64,000 nucleotides of DNA from Deltaproteobacteria bacterium (GTDB lineage Bacteria; Desulfobacterota; Binatia; Binatales; Binataceae): NCBI GenBank assembly GCA_003135135.1, contig PLDK01000041.1, positions 1-64,000 of the forward strand, read 5' to 3'. This document shows positions 42,392-50,746 of the stretch, in pieces. Within the stretch, counting starts at the first letter, position 1, and each line of letters begins with the position of its first letter. The notes beneath the pieces are model-generated. The model was not told the origin of the DNA. It made no database searches and saw nothing but the letters and a program-made list of their open reading frames with translations. The position numbers were made by a program, and so were the translations under genes.

Positions 42392-45300
42392 ATGAAATCT
42401 ATCGATCAATGGCGCCGCGGACCCGCGGGTCGCATTGGCCGTATTGTCCTGAAGTCTCTGATCGTCGTCCTCGTGCTTGCGCTTCCAATATCGGCGGAGG
42501 CGCCCGGCGTGTGGTCGATTTCCGGCAGTCTCAACACCGCGCGCGCCAATCACGCCGCCGCGATGCTTCCCAACGGCGGGGCGCTGATCGCCGGTGGCAC
42601 CGGCAGCTCTGGCGTGCTCACGAGCGCTGAAATTTACAGCCTGTCGGCCAATACGTTCACCGCGGTGCCGACCGGCCTTCCTACCGCCGCCTCCGGTCTG
42701 ACGGCAACCGTTCTGAACGATAATACCGTCCTGCTTGCGGGCGGCGCTGACAGTTCAGGAAACCCGCTAGCCGCGGCTGAACTCTACAATCCAACGCTGA
42801 ATTCATTCACCGCGCTGCCTGCGCTGAACATCGCGCGCAGCCATCACACTGCCACGCTGCTCACCGACGGCACCGTCCTGATCGCTGGCGGGGTCGGCGC
42901 ATCGGGGCAGCTCGCCAGCCTCGAGATCTACAATCCGAACTCGCAAACATTTTCGGTGGCGGCCGCCAGTTTGCAGAACGCACGGCAGGATCATACCGCC
43001 ACTCTATTCGCCGACGGCACCGTCCTGATCGCAGGCGGCGCGGATTCTTCCGGGCCGCTTGCCAGCGCAGAGATTTACAATCCCGTCACCGTCGCCGTCT
43101 CCGAGACCGGTAGCCTCAACACGGCGCGCACGCTGGCCAGCGCGTCGATGCTGCTCGATCTCAATGGCGACGTGCTGATTGAAGGCGGTCAGGATGCCAA
43201 CGGCAACGCCCTGGATTCGGCCGAGGAGTTCAGTTTCGCGACCGATACTTTTACGACGCTCACCGCGCAGATGATCACCGCGCGCAGCGGCCATGTGGGC
43301 GTGACGCTGCCCTACAACGGCAAGGTGTTCATCGCGGGCGGCACCAACGCGGGCGCGCCGGTGGCCACGAGCGAAGTTTACGATCCGATTGTCAATGCCT
43401 TTGTCGCCAACGGGCCAGCCAACGGCGCGATGAGCACTGTGGCGGATGAATTCGCGGCAAATTTCTTTGCCGCACCCGCGGTCGGGCAGTTGCTGATAAG
43501 CGGAGGACTGGACAGCTCGGGCAACCCGCTCACGCAGACCGAAACGTTTTCCTATCCGACCATCCGCACCGATAAGCCCGACTATCCGCCGGGCTCGGAC
43601 GTCACCATTTATGGAACCGGATTCGCACCCCTGGAGCAGGTTGCCATCCAGATTGCGCAGTCCAATGGCGACGGAAACCCCACAATTTACGACAACGCGG
43701 ACTCGACCGGCTCATTCACCGACTCCAGTAATTTCTCTATTAGCGATACCGACGGCGGCGTGAAGTTCGCGATGACGGCGACCGGGGCGACCTCGGGGCT
43801 GACCGCGCAGGATCGGTTCACGGACAGTATCAGTACCGTAACGATAACGCCGACCTCCAACACGGTTACGGACGGCGGCACATCAGCTGCCTATGTGGTC
43901 AGTTGTACGTACGCGAACAGCGAGCAAGATATCACTTACAGCCTTGTCAGCGCCGCGGGGACGTCGTCGAAGGCGGGCACCGCATGGTCGCTGGCTGGCG
44001 CGACTGCGTCGTTTAGTTCCAATGGCGTCACTTGCGGTACCAGTCCGCACCTGACGATCTCCACTACCTGCGGCACCACCCCAACGGGAGCGAATCACTT
44101 TTACGTGCAAGGATATGAAGCGCACGACACCACGTATGCTTTCTCTGCCGAAGGCACCCTGACCGTGAATGCGTGCGCGACGCCGACTGCAACTGCAACG
44201 GCTACCGCGACCCCGACGAAGACGGCAACCGCAACTGCGACTGTGAGCGCAACCGCAACGGCAACGGCGACCGCAACTGCGACCTTGACCGCAACGCCAA
44301 CTGCGACGAAGACGGCAACCGCAACGGCGACTTTGACCGCAACGCCGACTGTGACCGCGACGCCAACTGCGACTGTGACTGCGACGAAGACGGCCACTGC
44401 GACGGTGGTGCCGCCAACCGCTACGGCGACAGCGACGATCACCGCGACGCCAACCGCGACTTTGACCGCAACGCCGACACCGACCTCAACGGTCGTCTTT
44501 CTTACCACCGGCACTAGCTGGACCGTTTCGGCCGTCTGTAACGGCTCCAATAACACCATCCAGTGCATCGGCGGCGGTGCCGGCGGTGGTACCGGTGCTT
44601 CATCCGGAGGCGGCGGTGGGGGAGCCTACAGCAAGGTCAGCGATCTCTCGCTGACTACCGGCAATATCATTGACTACGCAATCGGAGCTGGGGGCGCTGC
44701 GGCGACCAACGGCGGAAACACTTATTTCAACGGCACGAGCGTAACTGCTTCCTCGTGCGGCGCAGGTGGCGGGTCAACGGGGTCGGGCAGTACAGGCGGC
44801 GCCGGTGGTACGGTTGGCAGCGGTACCGGCTACTCAGGCGGCGCAGGTGGCGCTACCACTCCCACGACGGGTTCTGGAGGCGGCGGCGGAGCGGCGGGCC
44901 CCAACGGGGCTGGCAATGCGGGAACGGGCGGGACATCGACGAGCGCTGGTCCTGGTGGCTCAGGCGATGCGGGCGATGATGGCGCTGGCGGCTCCGGCGT
45001 CGCTCCCTTCTTCGGGATCGCTGGCGGAGACGGTACAGAATGGCAAGCCTCGCCCGCGTACGGGAGTGGGGGCGGCGGTAGCGGTGGGTCTCTCACCGTC
45101 ACTGGCGGAGCCGGCGGCACTTACGGCGCCGGCGGCGGTGGCGCTGGCTTCGGGGGCGGTGCCGGCTCGGGTGGCCTCATCGTCATCACCTGTAATTATA
45201 TAGTGGCGATACCTACGCCGACTGCGACCGCAACTGCGACAAAGGCGGCAACCGCGATTGCTACCGCAACGCCGACCGTCACTGTGACCGCGACGGCGAC

Positions 45301-46585
45301 ACCGACTGTGACTGCGACCGCAACGGCAACCCCGACTGTGACTGCAACTGCAACTGCGACGAGGACGGCAACTGCGACGGCCACCGCAACGCCGACCGCG
45401 ACAGCCACCGCAACGGCAACTCAGACAGCGACCGCAACCGCAACTGAGACAGCGACCTCAACGCCGACCGTCACTGCGACGGCAACGGCAACGCCGACTC
45501 CCGTAGCGCCGACGATCACGCCATACAATATAATATTCACTTACTCGGTCGTCCTGAATTCCGGCACGACCACCACGCCGCCCAGGTTGGTCACGGTGGT
45601 AAATAACAATCCATCCGGCCTCCCGCTCACCTTCGGCCAGATCACCGCTACAACGACCTCGGCAAACGGAGTGCCGGTTAGCGTTTCCCCCTCTCCGAAT
45701 TTCCAGATACCGGTGGTTTCGGATCACTGCTCCAACCAGACGCTGTTGACCAACGGCGAGACATGCACGGTCGGCGTCGATTTCACCGCTACACTCAGTC
45801 CCAGCGATCCCACTGGCCTGGGACTGTTTACGGGCATGCTGACCATGCCCTGGAATGTTTCCGAGATCCCGCACACAGTGACGCTTAGCGGCACCGGCAT
45901 TGCCGGATTGATCAACCTCTCGCCCGCATTATCGTTTCCCAACACGATAGTGGGCCACCAAAGCACTACGGTTAAAACCGCGACGCTGACCAATCCCAAC
46001 CCGGTCGCGCTGACTGTTGACAGCATCACGCCGACCGGAGCCTTCGGCACAGAAACAAGTTCCGGCGCGAATCCTTGCAAGCTCAGCGGCACGACCACCC
46101 TGGCGCCCAAGGGGTCCTCAGGTTCGAGCTGCACCGTTGATGTGACCTTCACTCCGGCTGCGCAAGGCACGAATACGGGGAGCCTGCAAATCGTCAGCAA
46201 CGCCAGAAACGCCACTGCAGACGACCCCGCGACGATCGCGCTGAAAGGTACGGGGACGCTCCTGGCGCCGACGGTTTCGCCCAAGTCGTTTGCATTCGGC
46301 ACGGTCAGGGTCGGTAATCATCCAAGCATTTCCGTCACGGTAACCAACCCGAACACTGTAGGCCCAATCGCATTCGCTTCTGCGGCCGTTAACGGCAACA
46401 CCGCCTTCACAACGAGTACGGACACCTGCAGCGGCAACAGCATTGCTGCCGGCGACACCTGCACGATCGGTGTTACCTTCACCCCGACTGCAACAACCGG
46501 CAGTGCCTCCGGATCGCTGATCATTACTGACAACGCGGTGACCTTCACTCAGAAGCTGGCGATGTCTGGCAAAGGTAAAAACTAA
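42392..46585 (+). CDS. Giant mosaic surface protein: kelch propeller, Gly-rich domain, three ASH modules, 1397 aa
   Basis: ATG 42392 follows AAGGGGGAGAAC. Signal peptide about 1-36 (IVVLVLALPISAEA). Seven kelch-like repeats of the form LxDGTVLIAGGxDSSGxLASAEIYN (about 42-390) make one propeller. A filamin/IPT-like sandwich (YPPGSDVTIYGTGFAPLEQ) follows, then a domain with paired Cys (to about 590), a first Thr-repeat (595-700), a Gly-rich domain (about 704-940, GGGAGGGTGASSGGGGGGAY), a second Thr-repeat (941-1040) and three ASH/choice-of-anchor D domains (1043-1397). Likely an adhesin- or matrix-type surface protein. Kelch propellers may bind glycans; oxidase activity would need a Cu site that I cannot see. 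Confidence 0.82.
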   Translation: MKSIDQWRRGPAGRIGRIVLKSLIVVLVLALPISAEAPGVWSISGSLNTARANHAAAMLPNGGALIAGGTGSSGVLTSAEIYSLSANTFTAVPTGLPTAASGLTATVLNDNTVLLAGGADSSGNPLAAAELYNPTLNSFTALPALNIARSHHTATLLTDGTVLIAGGVGASGQLASLEIYNPNSQTFSVAAASLQNARQDHTATLFADGTVLIAGGADSSGPLASAEIYNPVTVAVSETGSLNTARTLASASMLLDLNGDVLIEGGQDANGNALDSAEEFSFATDTFTTLTAQMITARSGHVGVTLPYNGKVFIAGGTNAGAPVATSEVYDPIVNAFVANGPANGAMSTVADEFAANFFAAPAVGQLLISGGLDSSGNPLTQTETFSYPTIRTDKPDYPPGSDVTIYGTGFAPLEQVAIQIAQSNGDGNPTIYDNADSTGSFTDSSNFSISDTDGGVKFAMTATGATSGLTAQDRFTDSISTVTITPTSNTVTDGGTSAAYVVSCTYANSEQDITYSLVSAAGTSSKAGTAWSLAGATASFSSNGVTCGTSPHLTISTTCGTTPTGANHFYVQGYEAHDTTYAFSAEGTLTVNACATPTATATATATPTKTATATATVSATATATATATATLTATPTATKTATATATLTATPTVTATPTATVTATKTATATVVPPTATATATITATPTATLTATPTPTSTVVFLTTGTSWTVSAVCNGSNNTIQCIGGGAGGGTGASSGGGGGGAYSKVSDLSLTTGNIIDYAIGAGGAAATNGGNTYFNGTSVTASSCGAGGGSTGSGSTGGAGGTVGSGTGYSGGAGGATTPTTGSGGGGGAAGPNGAGNAGTGGTSTSAGPGGSGDAGDDGAGGSGVAPFFGIAGGDGTEWQASPAYGSGGGGSGGSLTVTGGAGGTYGAGGGGAGFGGGAGSGGLIVITCNYIVAIPTPTATATATKAATAIATATPTVTVTATATPTVTATATATPTVTATATATRTATATATATPTATATATATQTATATATETATSTPTVTATATATPTPVAPTITPYNIIFTYSVVLNSGTTTTPPRLVTVVNNNPSGLPLTFGQITATTTSANGVPVSVSPSPNFQIPVVSDHCSNQTLLTNGETCTVGVDFTATLSPSDPTGLGLFTGMLTMPWNVSEIPHTVTLSGTGIAGLINLSPALSFPNTIVGHQSTTVKTATLTNPNPVALTVDSITPTGAFGTETSSGANPCKLSGTTTLAPKGSSGSSCTVDVTFTPAAQGTNTGSLQIVSNARNATADDPATIALKGTGTLLAPTVSPKSFAFGTVRVGNHPSISVTVTNPNTVGPIAFASAAVNGNTAFTTSTDTCSGNSIAAGDTCTIGVTFTPTATTGSASGSLIITDNAVTFTQKLAMSGKGKN
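44177..44494 (+). repeat. Thr/Ala-codon minisatellite, array 4
   Basis: Degenerate GCAACN/GCGACN repeats with interspersed Lys and Pro codons (TATPTKTATATVSATATATA type) between the third beta domain and the Gly-rich domain. Period is looser than in arrays 2 and 3. Confidence 0.8.
45211..45505 (+). repeat. Thr/Ala-codon minisatellite, array 5
   Basis: A second array in the same gene (TPTVTATATPTVTATATATR type), between the Gly-rich domain and the ASH modules. Two in-frame arrays in one gene could recombine with each other and delete the Gly-rich domain without a frameshift. Confidence 0.8.
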
Positions 46586-46593
46586 CGGATTGA

Positions 46594-46624
46594 GCGGTCG
46601 CGCTTCCCAAGGGAGCGCGACCGC
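46594..46624. terminator. Strong hairpin between convergent genes
   Basis: GCGGTCGCGCT pairs with AGCGCGACCGC (11 bp), continued by CCC/GGG around an AA loop with one bulged T. It begins 8 nt after the stop of the 1397-aa gene, with a short T-rich stretch about 15 nt further on (CTTTTCTGTTTC). Probably serves the + strand gene, possibly both. Confidence 0.7.
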
Positions 46625-46708
46625 CTCGCGTCGCTGAAGCTTTTCTGTTTCCGAACTGCCATCCGGGAGTCTACAGCGCGGCTTTTCCGCCCGCCGCTAC
46701 TGTCCGGC

Positions 46709-47494
46709 TCATGATCGCAGCCTCATCGCGGCGACCTCGAAAGCTGTGGCAGGAAGATCGCGAGTGGGCGCCAGCTCATCGCAGTCCGGGAAATATGTGA
46801 AACCGAATGGCGCAAGGTATTCGCCAATCGCGCGCCGCTTTTCGCTCTGCTTGGGAAGGTCGAGAAGCAGGATAATCCCAGGATTGGCGCGCAGCGTCTG
46901 TGAGGCGCTGCGCAGCACGGCAAGCTCCAACCCTTGCACATCGATTTTGATCATATTGACAGATCCCAACTGCTGCTCCGCGACAACTCCGTCGAGCGTC
47001 CTGGTTGGGACCGCGACCATGCGTAAGCCGTTGAATTCAGGGGAAAGCGTATGCGAACCGCTGGTCGAGCCAATCTGTAGATTGGCGGTGCCGTCGCGGT
47101 CGCTTAGCGCGACCTGCAAGACCCTGATGTTGGTGTAGTCGTTGAGCTCGATGCTGCGTTGCAGAATCGAATGATTCTCCGGCGCCGGCTCAATCGAGAT
47201 CACCGTCCCGGAGTTACCGGCCAAGCGTGCTGCCAGCAGCGTGAAGTCGCCCTTGTTCGCACCGACGTCGATGAAAGTCATGCCGGGCCGCAGATGGCGC
47301 CGAATCAGCGCATGCTTGGCGGGCTCGTAGGCGCTCATCGCGCGCTGAACCATCGCGGCCGATTCGTGAAGGTTCAAGTAGATGAGCCCTCCCTCGACGC
47401 GGTAAATTTCGTAGCGATCCGCGGCCAGCCGCGAAAGCAGGCGATAAACCCGATAACGCCTGGGCGCAACACTGCACAGCGCCTGCATCAACAT
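46709..47494 (-). CDS. FkbM family methyltransferase, 261 aa
   Basis: MTFIDVGANKGDFTLLAARL (canonical FkbM motif I), GTVISIEPAPENHSILQRSI, IRVLQVALSDRDG, VPTRTLDGVVAEQ and MIKIDVQGLELAVLRSA (DVQGxE variant of the DVEGxE block). A second FkbM member in the window, clearly diverged from the one at 27772-28602. It stands alone, convergent with the mosaic protein gene. Probably an O-methyltransferase for a surface glycan. Confidence 0.87.
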   Translation of the reverse strand: MLMQALCSVAPRRYRVYRLLSRLAADRYEIYRVEGGLIYLNLHESAAMVQRAMSAYEPAKHALIRRHLRPGMTFIDVGANKGDFTLLAARLAGNSGTVISIEPAPENHSILQRSIELNDYTNIRVLQVALSDRDGTANLQIGSTSGSHTLSPEFNGLRMVAVPTRTLDGVVAEQQLGSVNMIKIDVQGLELAVLRSASQTLRANPGIILLLDLPKQSEKRRAIGEYLAPFGFTYFPDCDELAPTRDLPATAFEVAAMRLRS

Positions 47495-47971
47495 CGCGGG
47501 TACTCGCGCTCAGCGCGCTCACAATTCAGGGAATTGACCTCGAAGCGGAGCGGACCTGATTCCCCCGCGAACGTTACACTGAAAACATCAACATACCAGT
47601 AGGGATTTCCCGGGGCTTTCTCATTCCAGTATTGATGGCTTGCCTCCAGTCCGCTCATCGATTCGACGCACCTTCATTCAAATTTGGTCGGGAGTATATT
47701 GGCACAACGAACCACATGGACGGCAACCCGCGACACGCGTCACCGTCGCCTTCGCTGACGGGTATCAGATGATCGACCTCCAGATTGGTCGCGCTACGGC
47801 AGCAAGCGATCCGTGTTTCGGAGCGTTACTCGCGCTCGAGAGTGGCGGCTCAAAACAATGAACCGATCGCGCAGCGAGAGGTCTTAATCCTCAAGTCTCG
47901 CACGCGCCTTGAACCGGGAGCGCAAGACGAATAAGTTTCCTTGGTTCGAGCATAAAGAAAACTGAAGCCGA
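47495..47971. other. Non-coding spacer of about 480 bp
   Basis: I see no convincing gene, RNA or promoter here. A 73-codon frame at 47640-47861 has no ribosome-binding site or family signature. The region separates divergent genes (FkbM on the minus strand, GT2-methyltransferase on the plus strand). Confidence 0.5.
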
Positions 47972-49279
47972 ATGGACGTTTCTGTAATTTTGCCGGTGAT
48001 GAATGAGGCCGAAAACCTGAGGATATTGATCCCCAGGCTGGTCGCGTTGCTCGACCGCGAGCGGATCACTCACGAGATCGTGGTGGTGGATGGCCCGTCG
48101 AGCGACGGCACTAGTGAAACGGCGAAGGCGCTGGGCGCGCGCGTCGTTGGGGAACGCCGGCGCGGATACGCGGGCGCGATGGAGACGGGTATCGCCGAGG
48201 CGCGCGGCGACTACCTGCTTACGCTCGACGCCGACCTGTCGCACGATCCCGATTTCATCGTCAAGATGTGGCGGGCGCGAACCCGCGCTGACATCGTGGT
48301 CGCGTCGCGCTACGTGCTCGGCGGCGTCGCCTACTCGGGCTTGGTGCGCCGGTTTACGAGTTGGCTGCTGAACGTGGTGCTGCGGCGGATGCTCTCAATG
48401 CCGGTGCGCGACATATCCAGCGGCTATCGCCTGTACCGGCGTGAGGTGTTCGCGGAGCTGGAACTGACGGCCACGAATTTCGAGGTGCAAGAGGAAATCC
48501 TGGTCAAGGCCTACGCCAGCGGATTCAGCGTGGTCGAAGTTCCGTTCACATATTTTCCGCGCGGCGCGGGCCGCTCGCACGCGAAGCTGGCCAGCTTCGG
48601 GTGGAAAATCCTGCGTTCTTCACTACCGCTATGGAAAATCCGCAACTCGCTTAAGTCCGCCGACTACGACGAACGCGCCTTCTACAGCCTGATTCCCCCG
48701 CAGCGCTACTGGCAACGCCGCCGCCATCGCATCGCCGTGCTATGGGCGCGCGGCGCGGGCCGCGTGCTCGACGCGGGATGCGGTTCCAGCCTGATCGTGC
48801 AGAGCCTCAACAACGTGGTCGGCATGGATTACAACTACGCCAAGCTCCGCTTTCTGCGCCGCTACGAAATTCCGCTGGTCAACGGTTCCGCCTTCGCGCT
48901 GCCGTTCAAGGATGGCTCGTTCGACTGCGTGATGAGTTCGCAAGTCATCGAACATATTCCATTCGATGAGTCGATTTTCAGTGAGATGTGCCGGGTGCTG
49001 CGGACCGGCGGCATGCTAATCCTCGGCACGCCCGACTATGCAACGATTGGATGGCGGATTATCGAACCGATCTACGGCTTCCTGATGCCCGGTGGATACA
49101 AGGACGAGCACATCACGCATTACACGCTGGTCCGGCTCCAGGAGATCCTTGCCCGCCACGGAATCGTGATCGAGGAGACCGCCTACATCGTGCGCAGCGA
49201 GCTGATCATGCGCTGCCGCAAGGTTGGGCTCGAAGATCGTGCGCGCAGCGGCGCCGCGGCTGCCTCGCCGGCGGCCTGA
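47972..49279 (+). CDS. Fused GT2 glycosyltransferase and SAM methyltransferase, 435 aa
   Basis: Residues about 1-220 are a dolichol-phosphate-mannose-synthase-like GT2: VSVILPVMNEAENLRILIPR, EIVVVDGPSSDGTSETA, YLLTLDADLSHDPDFIV, MPVRDISSGYRLYRREVF, ISFTYFPRGAGRSH-type strand. Residues about 255-420 are a class I methyltransferase: GRVLDAGCGSSLIVQSL, VVGMDYNYAKLRFL, FDCVMSSQVIEHIPFDE, CRVLRTGGMLILGTPDY. Fusion implies the sugar transferred to polyprenyl phosphate or a lipid is then methylated, or that the two act on one acceptor. No RBS is obvious at the ATG. The C-terminal membrane helices of other DPM-like enzymes are absent. Confidence 0.87.
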   Translation: MDVSVILPVMNEAENLRILIPRLVALLDRERITHEIVVVDGPSSDGTSETAKALGARVVGERRRGYAGAMETGIAEARGDYLLTLDADLSHDPDFIVKMWRARTRADIVVASRYVLGGVAYSGLVRRFTSWLLNVVLRRMLSMPVRDISSGYRLYRREVFAELELTATNFEVQEEILVKAYASGFSVVEVPFTYFPRGAGRSHAKLASFGWKILRSSLPLWKIRNSLKSADYDERAFYSLIPPQRYWQRRRHRIAVLWARGAGRVLDAGCGSSLIVQSLNNVVGMDYNYAKLRFLRRYEIPLVNGSAFALPFKDGSFDCVMSSQVIEHIPFDESIFSEMCRVLRTGGMLILGTPDYATIGWRIIEPIYGFLMPGGYKDEHITHYTLVRLQEILARHGIVIEETAYIVRSELIMRCRKVGLEDRARSGAAAASPAA

Positions 49280-49300
49280 AATCCGGGAGCGAATCCTGAC

Positions 49301-49738
49301 ATGACAGAACGTCGCATCTTGCGGCTTGCCGGGACCGGGGCGCTGGCTTTTATCGTGGCGACCGCAATCTGCACGACGTCGTGCTCGAGCAAGAAGCCGC
49401 AATCGCCGGGGATGGATCTGACAAGCATGCATCTATCGCCCGCCCCGGCAGGCAGTTGCAAGATCGATGCGGTCAAGATGTGCCAGGTCACGGGAGGGCT
49501 TGCGGGGGCGGCGCCGTCGTCGCAGCCGGCGACGATGCCCACGGCGAGTTCATACGCGGCGCCCAACGCTCCCGAGTCGGTCGAATTGCAGATTCCTTTG
49601 GGCCAGACTATCGAGCTGAAGTGCTATTACGATCCGCAGCACAACTCGATCTCTCGGGCCGATGCGACCGCGCAATCCGCGCTGACCGGGAACTCCGTCG
49701 AGTACATGAAGCAGCGGGGACTGTGCATTAACAAGTAA
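49301..49738 (+). CDS. Small lipoprotein, 145 aa
   Basis: N-terminal basic region, hydrophobic GTGALAFIVATAI and a lipobox ending TTSC-SSKK point to a lipid-modified protein. The mature part has three Cys (SCKIDAVKMCQV, KCYYD, LCINK), a Pro/Ser/Ala stretch and a strand VELQIPLGQTIELKCYY. I do not recognise a family. It lies 21 nt after the fused GT2-methyltransferase gene and could be co-transcribed. Confidence 0.72.
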   Translation: MTERRILRLAGTGALAFIVATAICTTSCSSKKPQSPGMDLTSMHLSPAPAGSCKIDAVKMCQVTGGLAGAAPSSQPATMPTASSYAAPNAPESVELQIPLGQTIELKCYYDPQHNSISRADATAQSALTGNSVEYMKQRGLCINK

Positions 49739-49776
49739 AGCGGGCCGCCATTGGCGTTGCCGGAAAGGAGATCGAA

Positions 49777-50592
49777 ATGCCAAAGACTCAAGTCGGCGAA
49801 GTGAACCTCAACTACGACGTCGCCGGGAAGGGCGAGCCGCTCCTGATGATCATGGGTCTCGGCGCCAGTTCAGCGGTGTGGGATCCCGAGCTGGTAGCCG
49901 AGCTCGCGCGCACCTTTCGCGTGATCACGTTCGACAATCGTGGTACCGGGCAGAGCGACAAGCCGGACGCGCCGTATTCGATCGAGATGTTTGCCGATGA
50001 CGCGGCGGGGCTGCTCGGCAAGCTCGAAGTTCCGCGCGCGCACATCTTTGGCGTCTCGATGGGCGGGATGATCGCGCAGGAGTTTGCGCTGCGGCATCCG
50101 GGTCGAACGGCGACGCTCACGCTTGGATGCACCATGGCGGGTGGCGCGCACGCCGTGCCGCCACCGCTCGAATCGCTGAAGGTTCTGACCGCGCCACGCG
50201 AGGGTCTTGCGCCGGAGGAGTTGGTTCGGCGCTCATGGCCGCTCACGTACACGCCAAAGTACATCGCGGAGAATCGCGCGGTGCTCGAGGCCGCGATTGC
50301 GCGCCTGCTCAAGCATCCGACGCCGCCGTTTGCATTCCAACGCCAACTCGAAGGGACCTACACGCTTAAAACTTTCGACCGCCTGCCGCAAATCAAGGCG
50401 CCGACGCTGGTTGTGACCGGCGACGCCGACGTGCTGATCCCGGCGAAGAACTCCGAGATAATCGCGGCGCAGATACCCGGCGCGAAACTACACATCATCG
50501 CGGGCGTGGGACACGTATTCATGGATGAGGGCCGCGACGCATTCCTGAAAGCTTTTTTGCCGTTCATAAAATCGCATCCGATGCAGGGGTGA
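49777..50592 (+). CDS. Alpha/beta-fold hydrolase, 271 aa
   Basis: AAGGAGAT precedes the ATG at ideal spacing. LLMIMGLGASSAVWDPELVA (oxyanion region), ITFDNRGTGQSDKPDAP, the nucleophile elbow IFGVSMGGMIAQEFA (Ser), the acid VVTGDADVLIP (Asp) and the base IAGVGHVFMDEG (His) give a complete triad. The family includes esterases, lipases and C-C hydrolases; substrate unknown. No signal peptide, so cytoplasmic. The stop codon TGA lies in the loop of a hairpin (see the tandem hairpins). Confidence 0.88.
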   Translation: MPKTQVGEVNLNYDVAGKGEPLLMIMGLGASSAVWDPELVAELARTFRVITFDNRGTGQSDKPDAPYSIEMFADDAAGLLGKLEVPRAHIFGVSMGGMIAQEFALRHPGRTATLTLGCTMAGGAHAVPPPLESLKVLTAPREGLAPEELVRRSWPLTYTPKYIAENRAVLEAAIARLLKHPTPPFAFQRQLEGTYTLKTFDRLPQIKAPTLVVTGDADVLIPAKNSEIIAAQIPGAKLHIIAGVGHVFMDEGRDAFLKAFLPFIKSHPMQG

Positions 50593-50619
50593 CCCCTGCA
50601 CCGCAGGGCTGAGCCCTGC
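50582..50619 (+). terminator. Tandem TGA-loop hairpins at the hydrolase stop codon
   Basis: TGCAGGGG-TGA-CCCCTGCA (50582-50600) and GCAGGGC-TGA-GCCCTGC (50603-50619) are perfect stems in series. The first loop is the stop codon itself. There is no U-tract. It could be a dispersed repeat unit or an attenuator-like end. Confidence 0.5.
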
Positions 50620-50746
50620 ACCCACCGTTAAGGCCGCGCTCCGTTGTCGCGCGCGGCCCCCTGCCAACGGCTTAATACTGCGCTGCCGTCGCCACGGCCA
50701 CGGGTGGTGCTTGCGCGGGGGAGCGCGGGCAGCCTTAATCTCGTAC

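Noticed and set aside
47640-47861. 73-codon frame in the spacer
   Set aside because: No ribosome-binding site, family motif or codon bias to support it.
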